This document shows positions 1 through 12,785 of a DNA stretch of 64,000 nucleotides, piece after piece. The notes beneath the pieces were generated by a model. The model saw nothing but the letters and a program-made list of their open reading frames with translations. It ran no database searches and was not told the origin of the DNA. This stretch comes from Peltaster fructicola (lineage: Eukaryota; Ascomycota; Dothideomycetes). The number at the start of each line of letters is the position of its first letter. Positions within the stretch are counted from its first letter, which is position 1. The stretch spans positions 1,488,001 to 1,552,000 of the forward strand of contig CP051142.1 of the NCBI GenBank assembly GCA_001592805.2, in the 5' to 3' direction. A program made the position numbers and the translations under genes.

Positions 1-3000
1 TGATCTTCGGCATTGCCACCTTCCTGGTCTGGCTCTTCGTCACCGAGAAGAACGATCTCATCTTCTTCTTCGCTTATGTCTCGAGTTACACAGCTGTGCT
101 GCTTTGCCAGTTCCATCGGTGTTTCACCAAGAGCCACCGTATGCACGTCATCACAGTGCTTACGTGCTGCGCCGTTGGCTTCGTCGTCGGGGTCATACTT
201 CGTGCCCTGCCAGCCACTGCACACTTCGAGTTCAGCGCTGTCATTGCACAGAATATTGCATGTCTTGCAGCACTTGTCGGAACAGCTTATTGGATTTTCC
301 ACAACCCGAACACATCTGCCAAGGGCCTCGATGCTGCATCGAACGAGTTCAAGGCTGCCGGCCAACCTGAATGCAATGTTGTATCTCACAACATAACTGG
401 CTGCGGTGAAGTTCACAACATGAACAAGAAGATTCTCGACCATGTCTGTCTTGGTATCGATGTCAACACAGCCTGGTCGACCTTGCATGAGGATGTTCGT
501 AAGCTTATTGTTGGTCGTCTTCTGGGACATTCGACTGGATTGACACCAATAGCTAAGTGCTGGGTTGGTGGCCGTGAGGTCAGCATTGAGCGACACGATG
601 AGGACCTTCGCGATTGCATCCAAAGCTTCGATCACCGCTTCTCGCAACTCTCTGCCCCAGGTAGCATTGCTGCTGACGAGTGCGAGCTTACATCGCAGTA
701 CGTGAGAAAGTCGCCACCAAAGACATTCTTCGTCCGCGCAGCTACCAGCATCATGCAGGGCTTGGATAATTTCACCAAGTGGACTGCCATCATCTCTGGT
801 GGTACTCCCGACACTCCTCGTGAGTTGTGGTACGCTCTTCGTGGCACTCGTCTGCGACCGACTGTGCTTTGGGTGCTTCTCAAGATCTGGAAGCTTTGCT
901 GGTGGTCTCGCATTCTTTGCGTCCACGTCTTCGCTGTCGCCGGCAAGCCTACACTCGGCTCCCTCCTTGATCTAATCTACACCGGTGCTCGAAGAACGCT
1001 CCGTGGCAACACCATCACTGTCAACACTCCAACATGGAAGATCACTGGTTTTGTGGCACGCAGTCCACTCAAGCAGCTTGGTATGATCATGTACGAAGGC
1101 ATCCACGCCAAGGCACCTAGCCAGAAGCGACCGATTGCTGTCAACTTCTACGATGACAACCACAGGCTGCGACGTCGTCAAGACATTCGTGGTCCAAACG
1201 AGAAGCCAGTCGAGACGAACTATACTTACCTCGAAAAGAGCGCAACCCGATGGCCACTCTGCAAGACAACTATCGATGGCAACAACGAGCTGCGCTGTAA
1301 CTACGACGCTTGGGGTCGACCAATGAGTGGTGAAGTTGTTCGAGGCGACGCACGCTGGGACTACCAGTACTTCTACAAGAAGGGCGCTGCCAACGATTCC
1401 GAAGTTCTCCATGCCACCTACCAGCGAGTTGACGGCGAAGCCTCCAACAGCATCTCAGTCTTCTGGTGTGTTCGACCACGTAATACTTCCGAAGATGTCA
1501 ACGACTGGATTGCTTCTGACAAGGTGCAATCTGTGCTGGCAGTGATCAACAACCAGACTTACGAAATCCGATGGGTCTACAAGCACGCACAAGGTGCTGA
1601 GGTCCAGGCTAGTATTCTTGACAAGCGAGGCAAGCGCCGACCTTGTCTGCCACCAGCTGAGATCCTGGACGACAAGCTCAAGTTCTTGAACAAGCCAAAG
1701 GAAGTCAGCTTCGATCGTGAGGATCTCCTCGTCTACCACCCGCTAAGCACGCTTCAGCGTATGTGTCGACGAGAGCCTGGCTGGATCTCCCGAGTCTACC
1801 ACGCAGTCACTTCTATTCCGCCTCTCAAATGGTTCCGTCTTGGTGAGCATGTTGTGTCTCACAAGCTTCCAACCGCCACACTCCGTACTGCTGTGTGGAC
1901 AGCTTGGGCAAAGGCCCCATTCGTTGACGCCGTCACTGCCTCTGTTCTCGATGAGATGATTCTCCGCAAAGAGCCATTGCTTAAGAAGTACTGGTCACTT
2001 CGCGATGCAGGTTACCTCACACAAGCCGCATACGTTCTGGATGAGAATCTTGAGCAAGTCATTTCTGCCATGGAGCCGACTCACGAATCCTCTGACAAGT
2101 GTCCACTTTTGATCAAGTCTGCCGATTTGTTCACAATGGGTCTCGGAAAGGACACCACGCAGCTCACCGCTCGACTCGAAGATGCCTATCGCGATACCGA
2201 CCAGACCACTTCCGTTATCTTCTCAGACAACGGTTGCTGGCCAGACAACCCGGGTGGTGTCTCCAACTGTCGCAGAGATCTTGTCAATGGTCACACTACC
2301 ATTCGAGGTCACTGTCTTGCCGAGTCCGCCAACGACTTTGGTATCCCGCGATACCAGATCGAGCGTAACATCAACACTCTGAAGGTCCTCCCACTCTGGG
2401 GTCTGGACGGCAAGACTGCCAACCATGGTCTCTTCGATAATCTGCTGCAGACCCAGGTTGACAACAAGATCACTGCTACAAAACTCGACGAGGATATCCA
2501 GCAGGTCTTCGTACCCCTTCTGAGAGCTTTCATCCTCGGTGCTCGTTCTCGCCGCTACACTCGGCAGGATCTCATTGAGTACAGTAATGTTCTGCTCAAG
2601 ATGAACAAGTACTTCGAGACCTGTGACTACAACAAGACCTGGAACAGCGAGCTCGTTTGGAAGGCATGGCTCGAAGGCTGGCTACACGACTACAAGGATC
2701 CTAACGTGCGAAGCCCAAGCGAGTGCTTCGATTTGGAGCAGCCATCTTTCAGCGACTTCCGCGATGCCCTCAACCTCTACATCTGTTACTTCTTCATCTA
2801 CTCGGTCCAGATGCCCGAGGATTGTCCAAAGGTTTTCCAGAGTACCCATCACGGTATTAGCAGTCTCTTCGGTATGCTCCTCAAGTACCGCCGTGGCACG
2901 ACCTGGGGTCTGTGGGATCATGCCATTCTCTGGCGTGAGACCTGCTTGAACATCAGTCCTGCCCAATGTCTGCTGCCACTCCCGGTGCAGTCTATGCTTC

Positions 3001-4121
3001 TCGCTGGAGTCAAGCTTGCTTGCCATCTCGCCTACACTCACGTCGACATCGTCCTGCCATGTACTTCAGTCTTCAACCCCGACTGGGAGGCTGACCTCGG
3101 TACTGACCAGGGTCTTCGTGGAAGCAAGAAACTCTTCTACCGTAAGATCGACCCAATTGTCAACGGTATCGGAAACATGGACAGCTTCAAGCCTGTCGAG
3201 GAGGTGCGCAGTAAGCTGCCAACAACTGTCATGTTGTCGAACGTGCAGTTCATCAAGGATGTCAAGACTGCAGTGCTTGCTGCCGACGTCATCATCAACA
3301 AGTATGGCTTCCACGATTACAGACTTATCATCTACGGTGCTCAAGATCGTCAGCCAAGTTACGCACTCGAGACTGTCAATCTTATCAACTCTCGTGGTTT
3401 GGCTGGCAAGGTCATTCTTGGTGGCTTTGGAAGTCCAAAGGAGGTGCTCAAGGATGCTTGGCTCTTCGTCAACTCCTCACTGTCCGAAGGTCTACCACTT
3501 GCCATTGGTGAGGCCGCACTCTCTGGTGTGCCCATCGTCGCCACTGAGGTTGGTGCCACATCATTGGTCTTGACCGACCCTGATGATGCGAACACTCGCT
3601 ATGGAGAAGTCGTTCCACCGAACGACCCAGAGTCATTGGCACGAGCTCAGTTGAGCATTTTGTCAATGACTGGTCCTTGGGCCAAATACACCAAGTCTGG
3701 TGAGCCACTCAAGCTCCCAGATGTCTTCAACGCAGAGCTTGTGAAGGAGTTCACTGCACGCATGTATGAAAAGGCCGACGATCGTCGCTCACTTGGTCTG
3801 CGACTTCGAGAGGTCGTTCTTCGCAGTTTCCACGGTCATCGATATCTGCGTGAGCACGAACAGATGTACTGGATCCAGCGTCGCCAAGCAGAGATTCGCC
3901 GATCTCCACTGCCGGTTGAGCGCCATCCAGCAATCAACCAAATCTATGGTGAGAAGCGTGTCTTCCAGTACGACAAGCGTGCAGATAAGCTCGAAGAGAA
4001 CAGCCAGCGTTGGCAAACCTTCGACATGGTCGATTTCAAGACAAAGAAGGGTCTTGACAAGTCGACCGTGGATGAGCATGAGATTGCTCATCCAGACGTG
4101 GTGGAGCTAGGAGAGAAGTGA
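1..4121 (+). CDS. Large membrane-anchored GT4-family glycosyltransferase, 5' end outside window
   Basis: The reading frame is open from base 3 at the left edge to TGA at 4119-4121, so at least 1372 C-terminal residues are present and the start lies upstream. The first ~120 residues contain several strongly hydrophobic stretches (about bases 3-60, 150-210 and 225-300), which look like the last membrane spans of a polytopic N-terminal part. A long middle region follows with no domain I recognise. The C-terminal third (about bases 3200-3640) carries a retaining glycosyltransferase group 1 signature, including EGLPLAIGE, the E-x7-E nucleotide-sugar motif, followed by ALSGVPIVATEVG. This is typical of GT-B fold GT4 enzymes that use a nucleotide-diphospho-sugar. 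Very large fungal GT4 proteins of this design exist, but donor, acceptor and role are not established here. A cell-surface polysaccharide role is only an inference. No introns are visible in this part. Confidence 0.82.
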   Translation, partial: IFGIATFLVWLFVTEKNDLIFFFAYVSSYTAVLLCQFHRCFTKSHRMHVITVLTCCAVGFVVGVILRALPATAHFEFSAVIAQNIACLAALVGTAYWIFHNPNTSAKGLDAASNEFKAAGQPECNVVSHNITGCGEVHNMNKKILDHVCLGIDVNTAWSTLHEDVRKLIVGRLLGHSTGLTPIAKCWVGGREVSIERHDEDLRDCIQSFDHRFSQLSAPGSIAADECELTSQYVRKSPPKTFFVRAATSIMQGLDNFTKWTAIISGGTPDTPRELWYALRGTRLRPTVLWVLLKIWKLCWWSRILCVHVFAVAGKPTLGSLLDLIYTGARRTLRGNTITVNTPTWKITGFVARSPLKQLGMIMYEGIHAKAPSQKRPIAVNFYDDNHRLRRRQDIRGPNEKPVETNYTYLEKSATRWPLCKTTIDGNNELRCNYDAWGRPMSGEVVRGDARWDYQYFYKKGAANDSEVLHATYQRVDGEASNSISVFWCVRPRNTSEDVNDWIASDKVQSVLAVINNQTYEIRWVYKHAQGAEVQASILDKRGKRRPCLPPAEILDDKLKFLNKPKEVSFDREDLLVYHPLSTLQRMCRREPGWISRVYHAVTSIPPLKWFRLGEHVVSHKLPTATLRTAVWTAWAKAPFVDAVTASVLDEMILRKEPLLKKYWSLRDAGYLTQAAYVLDENLEQVISAMEPTHESSDKCPLLIKSADLFTMGLGKDTTQLTARLEDAYRDTDQTTSVIFSDNGCWPDNPGGVSNCRRDLVNGHTTIRGHCLAESANDFGIPRYQIERNINTLKVLPLWGLDGKTANHGLFDNLLQTQVDNKITATKLDEDIQQVFVPLLRAFILGARSRRYTRQDLIEYSNVLLKMNKYFETCDYNKTWNSELVWKAWLEGWLHDYKDPNVRSPSECFDLEQPSFSDFRDALNLYICYFFIYSVQMPEDCPKVFQSTHHGISSLFGMLLKYRRGTTWGLWDHAILWRETCLNISPAQCLLPLPVQSMLLAGVKLACHLAYTHVDIVLPCTSVFNPDWEADLGTDQGLRGSKKLFYRKIDPIVNGIGNMDSFKPVEEVRSKLPTTVMLSNVQFIKDVKTAVLAADVIINKYGFHDYRLIIYGAQDRQPSYALETVNLINSRGLAGKVILGGFGSPKEVLKDAWLFVNSSLSEGLPLAIGEAALSGVPIVATEVGATSLVLTDPDDANTRYGEVVPPNDPESLARAQLSILSMTGPWAKYTKSGEPLKLPDVFNAELVKEFTARMYEKADDRRSLGLRLREVVLRSFHGHRYLREHEQMYWIQRRQAEIRRSPLPVERHPAINQIYGEKRVFQYDKRADKLEENSQRWQTFDMVDFKTKKGLDKSTVDEHEIAHPDVVELGEK

Positions 4122-4384
4122 TCTTAAAAGATCGTTATCATCTTTGCATTCTTTCGATACCCGACACATCCAAAAGAGATGTGCTACGACTGCATTAGCG
4201 AGTGGTGTTTCTAATTTCATGGAGGATCCATTCTGGTTGTACATAATGTACATAACAAGGCAACATACGCCGACGAAAACATTTCCTTGTCACAAAAGGT
4301 CGTCTCAAGAGTTATCGTCATGTTGATGAGTATTGCATATGGAATGCCATACATGTTTAGAATGAATACAAGGAGCTCGCAGAC

Positions 4385-5920
4385 TCATCCACGCGCAGCA
4401 TTGCCCAGCCATCCGGCTTCAACCATGAACTCAAACACTCTGCCACCCTTAGTGGTATCGATCTTTGAGACTTCTCGAACATTCTTCTTCTTAAGCTTTC
4501 CTTCATGTGCACCGGCCTCTCTGAATATAGTGTCCTTGATCATGAGATAAGCCTTCGGCTGAAGTCTCAATTTCGAGCATAGATCCCGTTCTTCTGGCAA
4601 CAACAGCTGCAAGTCCGGAGCGTTATCGCAGTTCATGGTCATGGGCGTTATGTTAGGGACTGCTGGGATCGTGATGGTGGCCGGCACCGAAGAATTGGGA
4701 GGTGTAGCAAGACCCTCTGTAGCGGCTGCTATGGTCGGGGCTGTGCCATCCAACCGAATTGCCAGGTCTTTGTTAGTAGTGTAGTCGACGACAGCCGTAG
4801 CAGTCTCTGGCGGTGCGACAGGCTTTGAGCGGACTACATTAGATAGGCGATCGAATTGGCCCAATGCTTGCGAGTTCCTGACCTGACGTGCTGCCTTGTC
4901 ATCTTCATATCTTGCGCCTGCCTGCAGGGTGGATATGCGCATTCTTCGCCAGTCTTGCAGCTGCACTATAGCCTGCCGCAGGTTCTGCTCTTTCTCGAGA
5001 TCATCGGCAAAGGATGCAAAGTCATCCTTTGACATTATCCGGGCGAAAGGCTTCACTTTCTGGTACAGATCTCGCTGGTCTTTCGTGCGCTTCTTGTCGA
5101 TGGCCATGTTCTTCCTGTAGTCGAGCAATTTGTGATTGAACATGACCCGCTTCCGATCTGTACGTGCGGTCAGACGCTCGTTGTAGACAGCCATGACAAC
5201 GACTTTGAGCTCGGTCTCCGGGTCAAAGTTATTTGTAGCTGGGTTGATACCTTCGTCAGGGGTGAAGGACATGTGTTGTACGGCTTCCTCCGCCTCGTTG
5301 AAATGCTCGCTTTCGAATTCCAGTCGACCTGGCATATATCCTGCCACTTCATGACAGCTTGGTACTGAAGATGTTGGCTTTGCTGGCTGTGGCTGGACAG
5401 TGGTGTCAGACAGCTCTTGCTTGCGCTCATCTATTCTTCGTCTCTTTCGTGCCTGGAACTCCTCACGCGGTATGCGGTCACTCAGCTCCGTGTTCGCAGG
5501 ACTTGCTCTTTCGGGCAGTGGGAACATCGAAGAGTTGAGGTATGTGTCAATGTAGTGATCGCGAACCTCATCCTTCTTCCTGTAGCCACCGATATGGTCT
5601 GCGATATCTGCCCAGCTTCCCAGTCCATACTGCTCTGCGCCTTCGATGAGCAGCAGTTCTTCATCTGCACCCCATTCCTCATCGTATATAGGTATGCTGT
5701 GTGGTTCGATGACTTGGTAAGGGTGGGTGCGCGGGTCGTGATGCAGGTTCGCGTCGCCTGCGCTGAAGCATGAGACGCAGAGATCGTAGTCCGGACACTG
5801 TTTCGAGGCGCATCGAATGCGGACGGTATTCGTCACGTCCTGACTGCAAACATTGCACACGTACTTCACACCACCGCTTTGCGAAGCGGCAGAGGCTTTC
5901 GTCTTCGCGATGAGACCCAT
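4385..5920 (-). CDS. ada2: Transcriptional adaptor Ada2 (SAGA/ADA complex)
   Basis: Single-exon gene of 511 residues, close to fungal Ada2 proteins. Domain order matches the family. A ZZ zinc finger comes first (CNVCSQDV ... CASKQCPDYDLCVSCF, residues ~20-60). A SANT domain follows (EEWGADEELLLIEGAEQYG through HIGGYRKKDEVRDHY, ~80-130). The central helical region includes FNHKLLDYRKN, and a SWIRM-like domain lies in the last ~90 residues. In yeast Ada2 binds and activates the Gcn5 acetyltransferase within the SAGA and ADA chromatin complexes, promoting histone H3 acetylation. It diverges from sch9 with a 472-bp shared upstream region. The short MGLIAKTKASAASQSGG leader before the ZZ finger and the ATG at 5918-5920 are the natural start. 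The assignment is firm; complex membership is taken from family knowledge. Confidence 0.95.
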   Translation of the reverse strand: MGLIAKTKASAASQSGGVKYVCNVCSQDVTNTVRIRCASKQCPDYDLCVSCFSAGDANLHHDPRTHPYQVIEPHSIPIYDEEWGADEELLLIEGAEQYGLGSWADIADHIGGYRKKDEVRDHYIDTYLNSSMFPLPERASPANTELSDRIPREEFQARKRRRIDERKQELSDTTVQPQPAKPTSSVPSCHEVAGYMPGRLEFESEHFNEAEEAVQHMSFTPDEGINPATNNFDPETELKVVVMAVYNERLTARTDRKRVMFNHKLLDYRKNMAIDKKRTKDQRDLYQKVKPFARIMSKDDFASFADDLEKEQNLRQAIVQLQDWRRMRISTLQAGARYEDDKAARQVRNSQALGQFDRLSNVVRSKPVAPPETATAVVDYTTNKDLAIRLDGTAPTIAAATEGLATPPNSSVPATITIPAVPNITPMTMNCDNAPDLQLLLPEERDLCSKLRLQPKAYLMIKDTIFREAGAHEGKLKKKNVREVSKIDTTKGGRVFEFMVEAGWLGNAARG

Positions 5921-6392
5921 GTTGATGGTGGTGAAAGGGTTATAGGAGTGACGCGTATCGCAGTCGCAGTCGAGGTTATCACATGTGATCCCAAGCAGTG
6001 ACTGCGCGGTCGACAGGAGTCCGAGTCGAGGTGATGTTCGAGCTCTGGCTTGTGACAGGAGTGCTCTTCAAGTGATGTTCGTCAAGCCAGACGTGGACCC
6101 TGACGGTTTGTGGATTATGCCACCACTGCTGTCTCGACACAGCCACAGTGACCACCACGACGTTAGAAATCAACTTCCCTGCTCGTGCCACCGCGTTACA
6201 TCAGGGGAATGTTGTCACTCTCTTGACGAAAGTCCTCGACTCCTTATTTTGCATTATCTTTGTCGCAGACACGCCTTCATTCACACACACGCCTCTCCTT
6301 GTAACACCCTCGGCTGTGCACACAGTCGCATCCCACCTTCACTGATCAACAATATCCGACACACTGGCAGATCTGCCATCCAGCCACCCAGC
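5921..6392. promoter_or_regulatory. Divergent intergenic region between ada2 and sch9
   Basis: This 472-bp spacer separates two ATGs that point away from each other, so it must hold both promoters and 5' leaders. The sch9 side (about 6230-6390) is C/T rich with repeated CACAC-type sequence, as is common in fungal leaders. I see no convincing TATA box or named binding site and no conserved coding sequence. Confidence 0.45.
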
Positions 6393-8478
6393 ATGAATAC
6401 GTGGAAGCTCTCAAAGAGTAAGCCCAGACTCAAGACTCATGCACTATGGAAGAGTCTCAATGGAGGCATAGAATGGAAGCAATCACTAACGCAACAAAAT
6501 GAACAGAACTCAAGGACACTCACCTCACGCCTCTCGCCAACACATTCTCTCGATCTTCCTCTCAGTCCACTATCCTTACTGACGGCTCATCGAAGAACTC
6601 CGCTGTGACAGCCACTCCCACAAGTGCACAAACACCCACACAGCAGGCAGCAAGCCTCGCCAGTACACCAAGCAATGGCTCGGATCCTCAAGGAATTGCT
6701 GCCTCAGAAGCAATGGTCTCACCTCCTACCGCGCAAGTGCAGCCTGGTATCTTGATTCTCACACTGCAAGAAGGACGAGGCTTCAGTCTGCCTCCTGGAG
6801 CGGAGGCTGCATTCCAAAAGCCAGGACATGGATCTAGCATATCACAGGGCAGTTATGCTGGTGGTTCGTACATGGGCAACAGTGCAAGACCAGGCACAAC
6901 CTCATCTACATACCGTCCACAATCAGCGGCAGGCGGTGGAATCAATGCGGTGCCATCGATCCACGGAAGATACAGCAGCAAATACCTACCATACGCACTG
7001 CTCGACTTCGACAAGCAGCAAGTCTTCGTCAATGCCGTATCTGGCACACCAGAGAATCCAGTCTGGCCTGGCGAGAGCACACAGTACAAGTTCGATGTCA
7101 GTCGCACAACAGAGCTGACACTGTCTCTATACATCCGCAATCCCTCAGCAGCACCAAACGCAGGTCGACAGCAGGACATCTTCATTGGTACATGTCGTAT
7201 CAAGCCGACCTTCAGCGACGACACGGCAGTGCAGTCGGCTGCTAAGAGCAAGGACAAGCCTATGCCGCCACCACCTTCTGGTGCAGCACAAGTTCAGTCG
7301 GGCACGCAGTGGCATGACATTCAGTATGGCACGGGAGCTATTAAGATCGGAGTCAAGTACGTTGAGAACAAACAACGATCGCTCAAAATTGAGGACTTTG
7401 AACTGCTCAAGGTCGTTGGCAAAGGCAGCTTCGGCAAAGTCATGCAAGTTATGAAGAAGGACACACAGCGAATCTACGCACTCAAGACACTGCGGAAACA
7501 GCACATCATTTCGAGATCGGAAGTGGCGCACACTCTTGCCGAACGATCCGTCCTCGCGCAGATCAACAATCCTTTCATTGTGCCGCTGAAGTTCTCCTTC
7601 CAGAGTCCTGAGAAGCTGTACCTTGTGTTGGCGTTCGTCAATGGAGGTGAGCTCTTTCACCATCTGCAAAGAGAGCAGCGCTTCGACATTAATCGCAGTC
7701 GCTTTTACGCTGCTGAGCTCCTCTGTGCCCTCGAGTGCCTGCACGGCTTTGGTGTCATCTACCGTGATCTCAAACCTGAGAACATCCTTGTCGACTATGC
7801 TGGACATATCGCACTATGCGATTTCGGCTTATGCAAGCTCGACATGAAGGACGAGGACAAGACCAACACTTTCTGCGGAACACCAGAGTACCTCGCGCCA
7901 GAGCTTCTCCATGGACATGGCTACACCAAGGCTGTCGATTGGTGGACGCTCGGAGTGCTGCTGTACGAGATGTTGACTGGTCTGCCGCCTTTCTACGACG
8001 AGAACACGAACGAGATGTACCGCAAGATCTTAGCAGAACCTTTGCACTTCCCAGGACCAGAGGTCGTGCCTCCAGCAGCAAGAGATCTCCTCACGAGATT
8101 GCTCGATCGCGACGCAACACGACGACTAGGCACGAATGGTGCTTCTGAGATCAAGGTAAGATCCATTGTGCCGTCGACTGATCCATAGCTGACCATACAA
8201 AGGCACATCCGTTCTTCCACTCGATCGATTGGCGAAAGCTGCTGGATCGCAAGTACGAGCCTACCTTCAAACCAAGTGTTGCCGACGAGCGAGACACTGC
8301 CAACTTTGACAAGGAGTTCACATCCGAGAGGCCGACTGACAGCTACGTCGAGGGTCCAGGCCTATCGCAGACTATGCAGCAACAGTTCGCTGGATGGAGC
8401 TACAACCGACCAGTCGAGGGACTTGGTGATGCTGGTGGCAGTATCACACAAGGCAATGCTTTTGATCAACAGCGATAG
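6393..8478 (+). CDS. sch9: AGC-family protein kinase Sch9 with N-terminal C2-like region
   Basis: Three exons read as 6393-6417, 6507-8155 and 8203-8478, giving 649 residues; summed length is a multiple of three. The 25-nt first exon joins to give MNTWKLSKKLKDTHLTPLAN, the conserved start of filamentous-fungal Sch9, which fixes the start and rejects a GTG further in. A C2-like region lies around residues 50-290 (GILILTLQEGRGFSLP onward). The kinase domain starts near residue 306 with GKGSFGKV, YALKTL (ATP lysine), YRDLKPEN (catalytic loop), DFG and the activation loop TFCGTPEYLAPE. The AGC tail includes the hydrophobic motif FAGWSY. In yeast Sch9 is a TORC1 target controlling growth, stress resistance and ribosome synthesis, phosphorylated in this tail. 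Intron 1 has a clear CTAAC branch point (6485-6490 region). Identification is very secure. Confidence 0.95.
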
Positions 8479-10806
<2,328 letters not shown>

Positions 10807-11069
10807 CTGTCCGACTCCAAGCTCGTTGGACGTTTGTGAGACCGTCAGGATATCAACTGACGACGGCTTATGACACTCGTGAATTTTAAGCCAGCAGGGG
10901 CACGACATAGATAGCAGATCATCCTGTATACTCTTCTCGAGTAAATTATGTGTTCTGCATGTGAGTTGTGGTTACAGATTGACCTAATGACATGCTCCGT
11001 TCGTATGCTCTTACGTTATGAAATATGCTCCGCGCGTGGGTATCTTTGTTATACGCTCAAATCATCAAA

Positions 11070-12236
11070 TCAGTATTCGTCCACAAATCCTTCGTCATCA
11101 AAGCCATTATCCTCCACGGTGAATTTGGTGCCTAATGCCGCCTGTCCTTGCCGTATGAGTTCTTCAAGCTGTCGAGACATGTTGTTCATTGCCTTATCTG
11201 TGACTCTCTCTTGTTTCGCCTGTCTTCTAGCGAATCGCTCGGCCTCTGGAGATTGGAAGGCACTCCGTGGGCTGTGACGTGTAGGACTGATGGGCAGTGA
11301 TATTCGTGCTGGCTCGCTAATCTGCACCGAAAGTATTGGAGGGCTGCCCAAAGCGGTGTTGTAGGATTGCCTTCTCGACAAAGCTTTTCTTGATGTCGTA
11401 CGTAAATTCGCAGGCCGTCGAGACAAACCGCTCAATGTAGGTCTTCGCTTTGGCGATGCGGGTGTTGTGGCTTCCAGATCTGGTGTGCCTACCATAACCC
11501 AGGAATCCCTGTCCGTCAGCCGTCGCTTGTTAGGCGGCGGTCGAGAGGTAGGTGTGTTGTTGTCCTGTTCAAAGTCTCCCACAAATCCATAGTCCTGTTG
11601 AGCTGACTCGTAGAAGGAGCCTGGAATTGGCGTCTCTTGGTCCGCATGCCACCGACCATCTAATTCAAAGCCTTGTCCACCACCAGCATAGAAGCCCTTG
11701 AGCACCGTCGTGCCAAAGGAGAAGACCTTCCCAGCAAGTGAGAAGGGTAAAGTCAGTGCGTAGCGTGTCCAGCTTGGAGAGATCTCTGCTCCGTTGCGAG
11801 CAACAGGTTTCCGCGCAAAGCCATTCCTTTCACGAGCAAGTGGACCAGCGAACGACGGGTCTGAGATGCGCATTGTAGGCTCAGGATCGCGCGTCATTCG
11901 TCGTGCATTGATGTCGAGGTCTGCTGGTGTGTCCAGCTCAGTCGCAAGTAGTCCTGGTGTGTCAAATCCTCCTTTCAACTTATATCGATCATTGACATGT
12001 AATGACTCGGTACTGAATGTGATATCCTCGCTTGGCGATCTGGTGCGCCAGTCATGGTTGCCGCACGTGCTCTTTCCCATCGATGAACCTGCCCGCTGTC
12101 GCTTTCGTGAGTTGCTTGAGAAGTAGTCGTTTTGTGGAGGAGTCGATGTCACCGGCGAAGGCGCAGGAGGTTGAAAGATATTTGCGTACTTGCCGCCCGA
12201 CACTAGTTGTGGACGCGCCATGGGCGAGACGGCCAT
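11070..12236 (-). CDS. Conserved fungal protein of unknown function, Ser/Arg rich
   Basis: Single-exon frame of 388 residues. The N-terminal half is low complexity and rich in Ser, Pro and Arg (RKRQRAGSSMGK, near residue 43), which suggests a disordered nuclear protein. A short ordered patch around residues 160-200 (SLAGKVFSFGTTVLKGFYAG) is hydrophobic and Gly/aromatic rich. The C-terminal ~70 residues are charged and helical (ERFARRQAKQERVTDKAMNN), ending in an acidic tail. I recall uncharacterised ascomycete proteins with a similar Gly/aromatic patch and C terminus, but no domain with a known function. It converges with pgi1 (263 bp apart) and diverges from glo3. A second in-frame ATG lies five codons in. 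Coding status is likely from length and codon regularity. Confidence 0.7.
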   Translation of the reverse strand: MAVSPMARPQLVSGGKYANIFQPPAPSPVTSTPPQNDYFSSNSRKRQRAGSSMGKSTCGNHDWRTRSPSEDITFSTESLHVNDRYKLKGGFDTPGLLATELDTPADLDINARRMTRDPEPTMRISDPSFAGPLARERNGFARKPVARNGAEISPSWTRYALTLPFSLAGKVFSFGTTVLKGFYAGGGQGFELDGRWHADQETPIPGSFYESAQQDYGFVGDFEQDNNTPTSRPPPNKRRLTDRDSWVMVGTPDLEATTPASPKRRPTLSGLSRRPANLRTTSRKALSRRQSYNTALGSPPILSVQISEPARISLPISPTRHSPRSAFQSPEAERFARRQAKQERVTDKAMNNMSRQLEELIRQGQAALGTKFTVEDNGFDDEGFVDEY

Positions 12237-12785
12237 ATTGGAAGGTTGCGTGCAGTGCTACTATGCGGTGTGCATGCAGCTAGTGATATAGATCGTGTAT
12301 CTGGCTATTGAGTCGGCAATCTCACCACTCATACAAGTTGGAGCGCAGGCACGCGATGTATGCTGTAGACGAGGGTTCAAAGTGGAGGTGGGTAAGAGGG
12401 TATAGTCATAGCGAGTGAGGTCGATCATACACTCGTCGCCTCTGTGTTTGTTGTGCTATGCAGCGCAGCGCTACGCCACATTTAGCTGCATCTGTCGGCC
12501 GCGGCTTGAATTTCCAACATCACGGCATAAGACCACGCAACAACAGTGGAAAGCCTCTTCGCCCTTCGATCATTGATCTATCTTTTGACATCACGACTTG
12601 TCCATTGACAAAGGGTCACGTAGCAGCAGTGTAGAGAATCTGTCGAACAGAATTTACTCCCAAGACCATCCCGAACACAAAGCGATCAGTACCGACGAGG
12701 GGTCGACACTCTTTACTTTCGACTGTAGCACGACTATAGCCACCAGAACCTCCCTCTCTCAGACCATCCTCGATATATCCTCAGC
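12237..12785. promoter_or_regulatory. Divergent intergenic region upstream of glo3
   Basis: A 549-bp spacer between the unknown gene (minus) and glo3 (plus). Short ORFs occur but have no homology that I recognise. The stretch is expected to hold both promoters; no clear TATA box is visible. Confidence 0.4.
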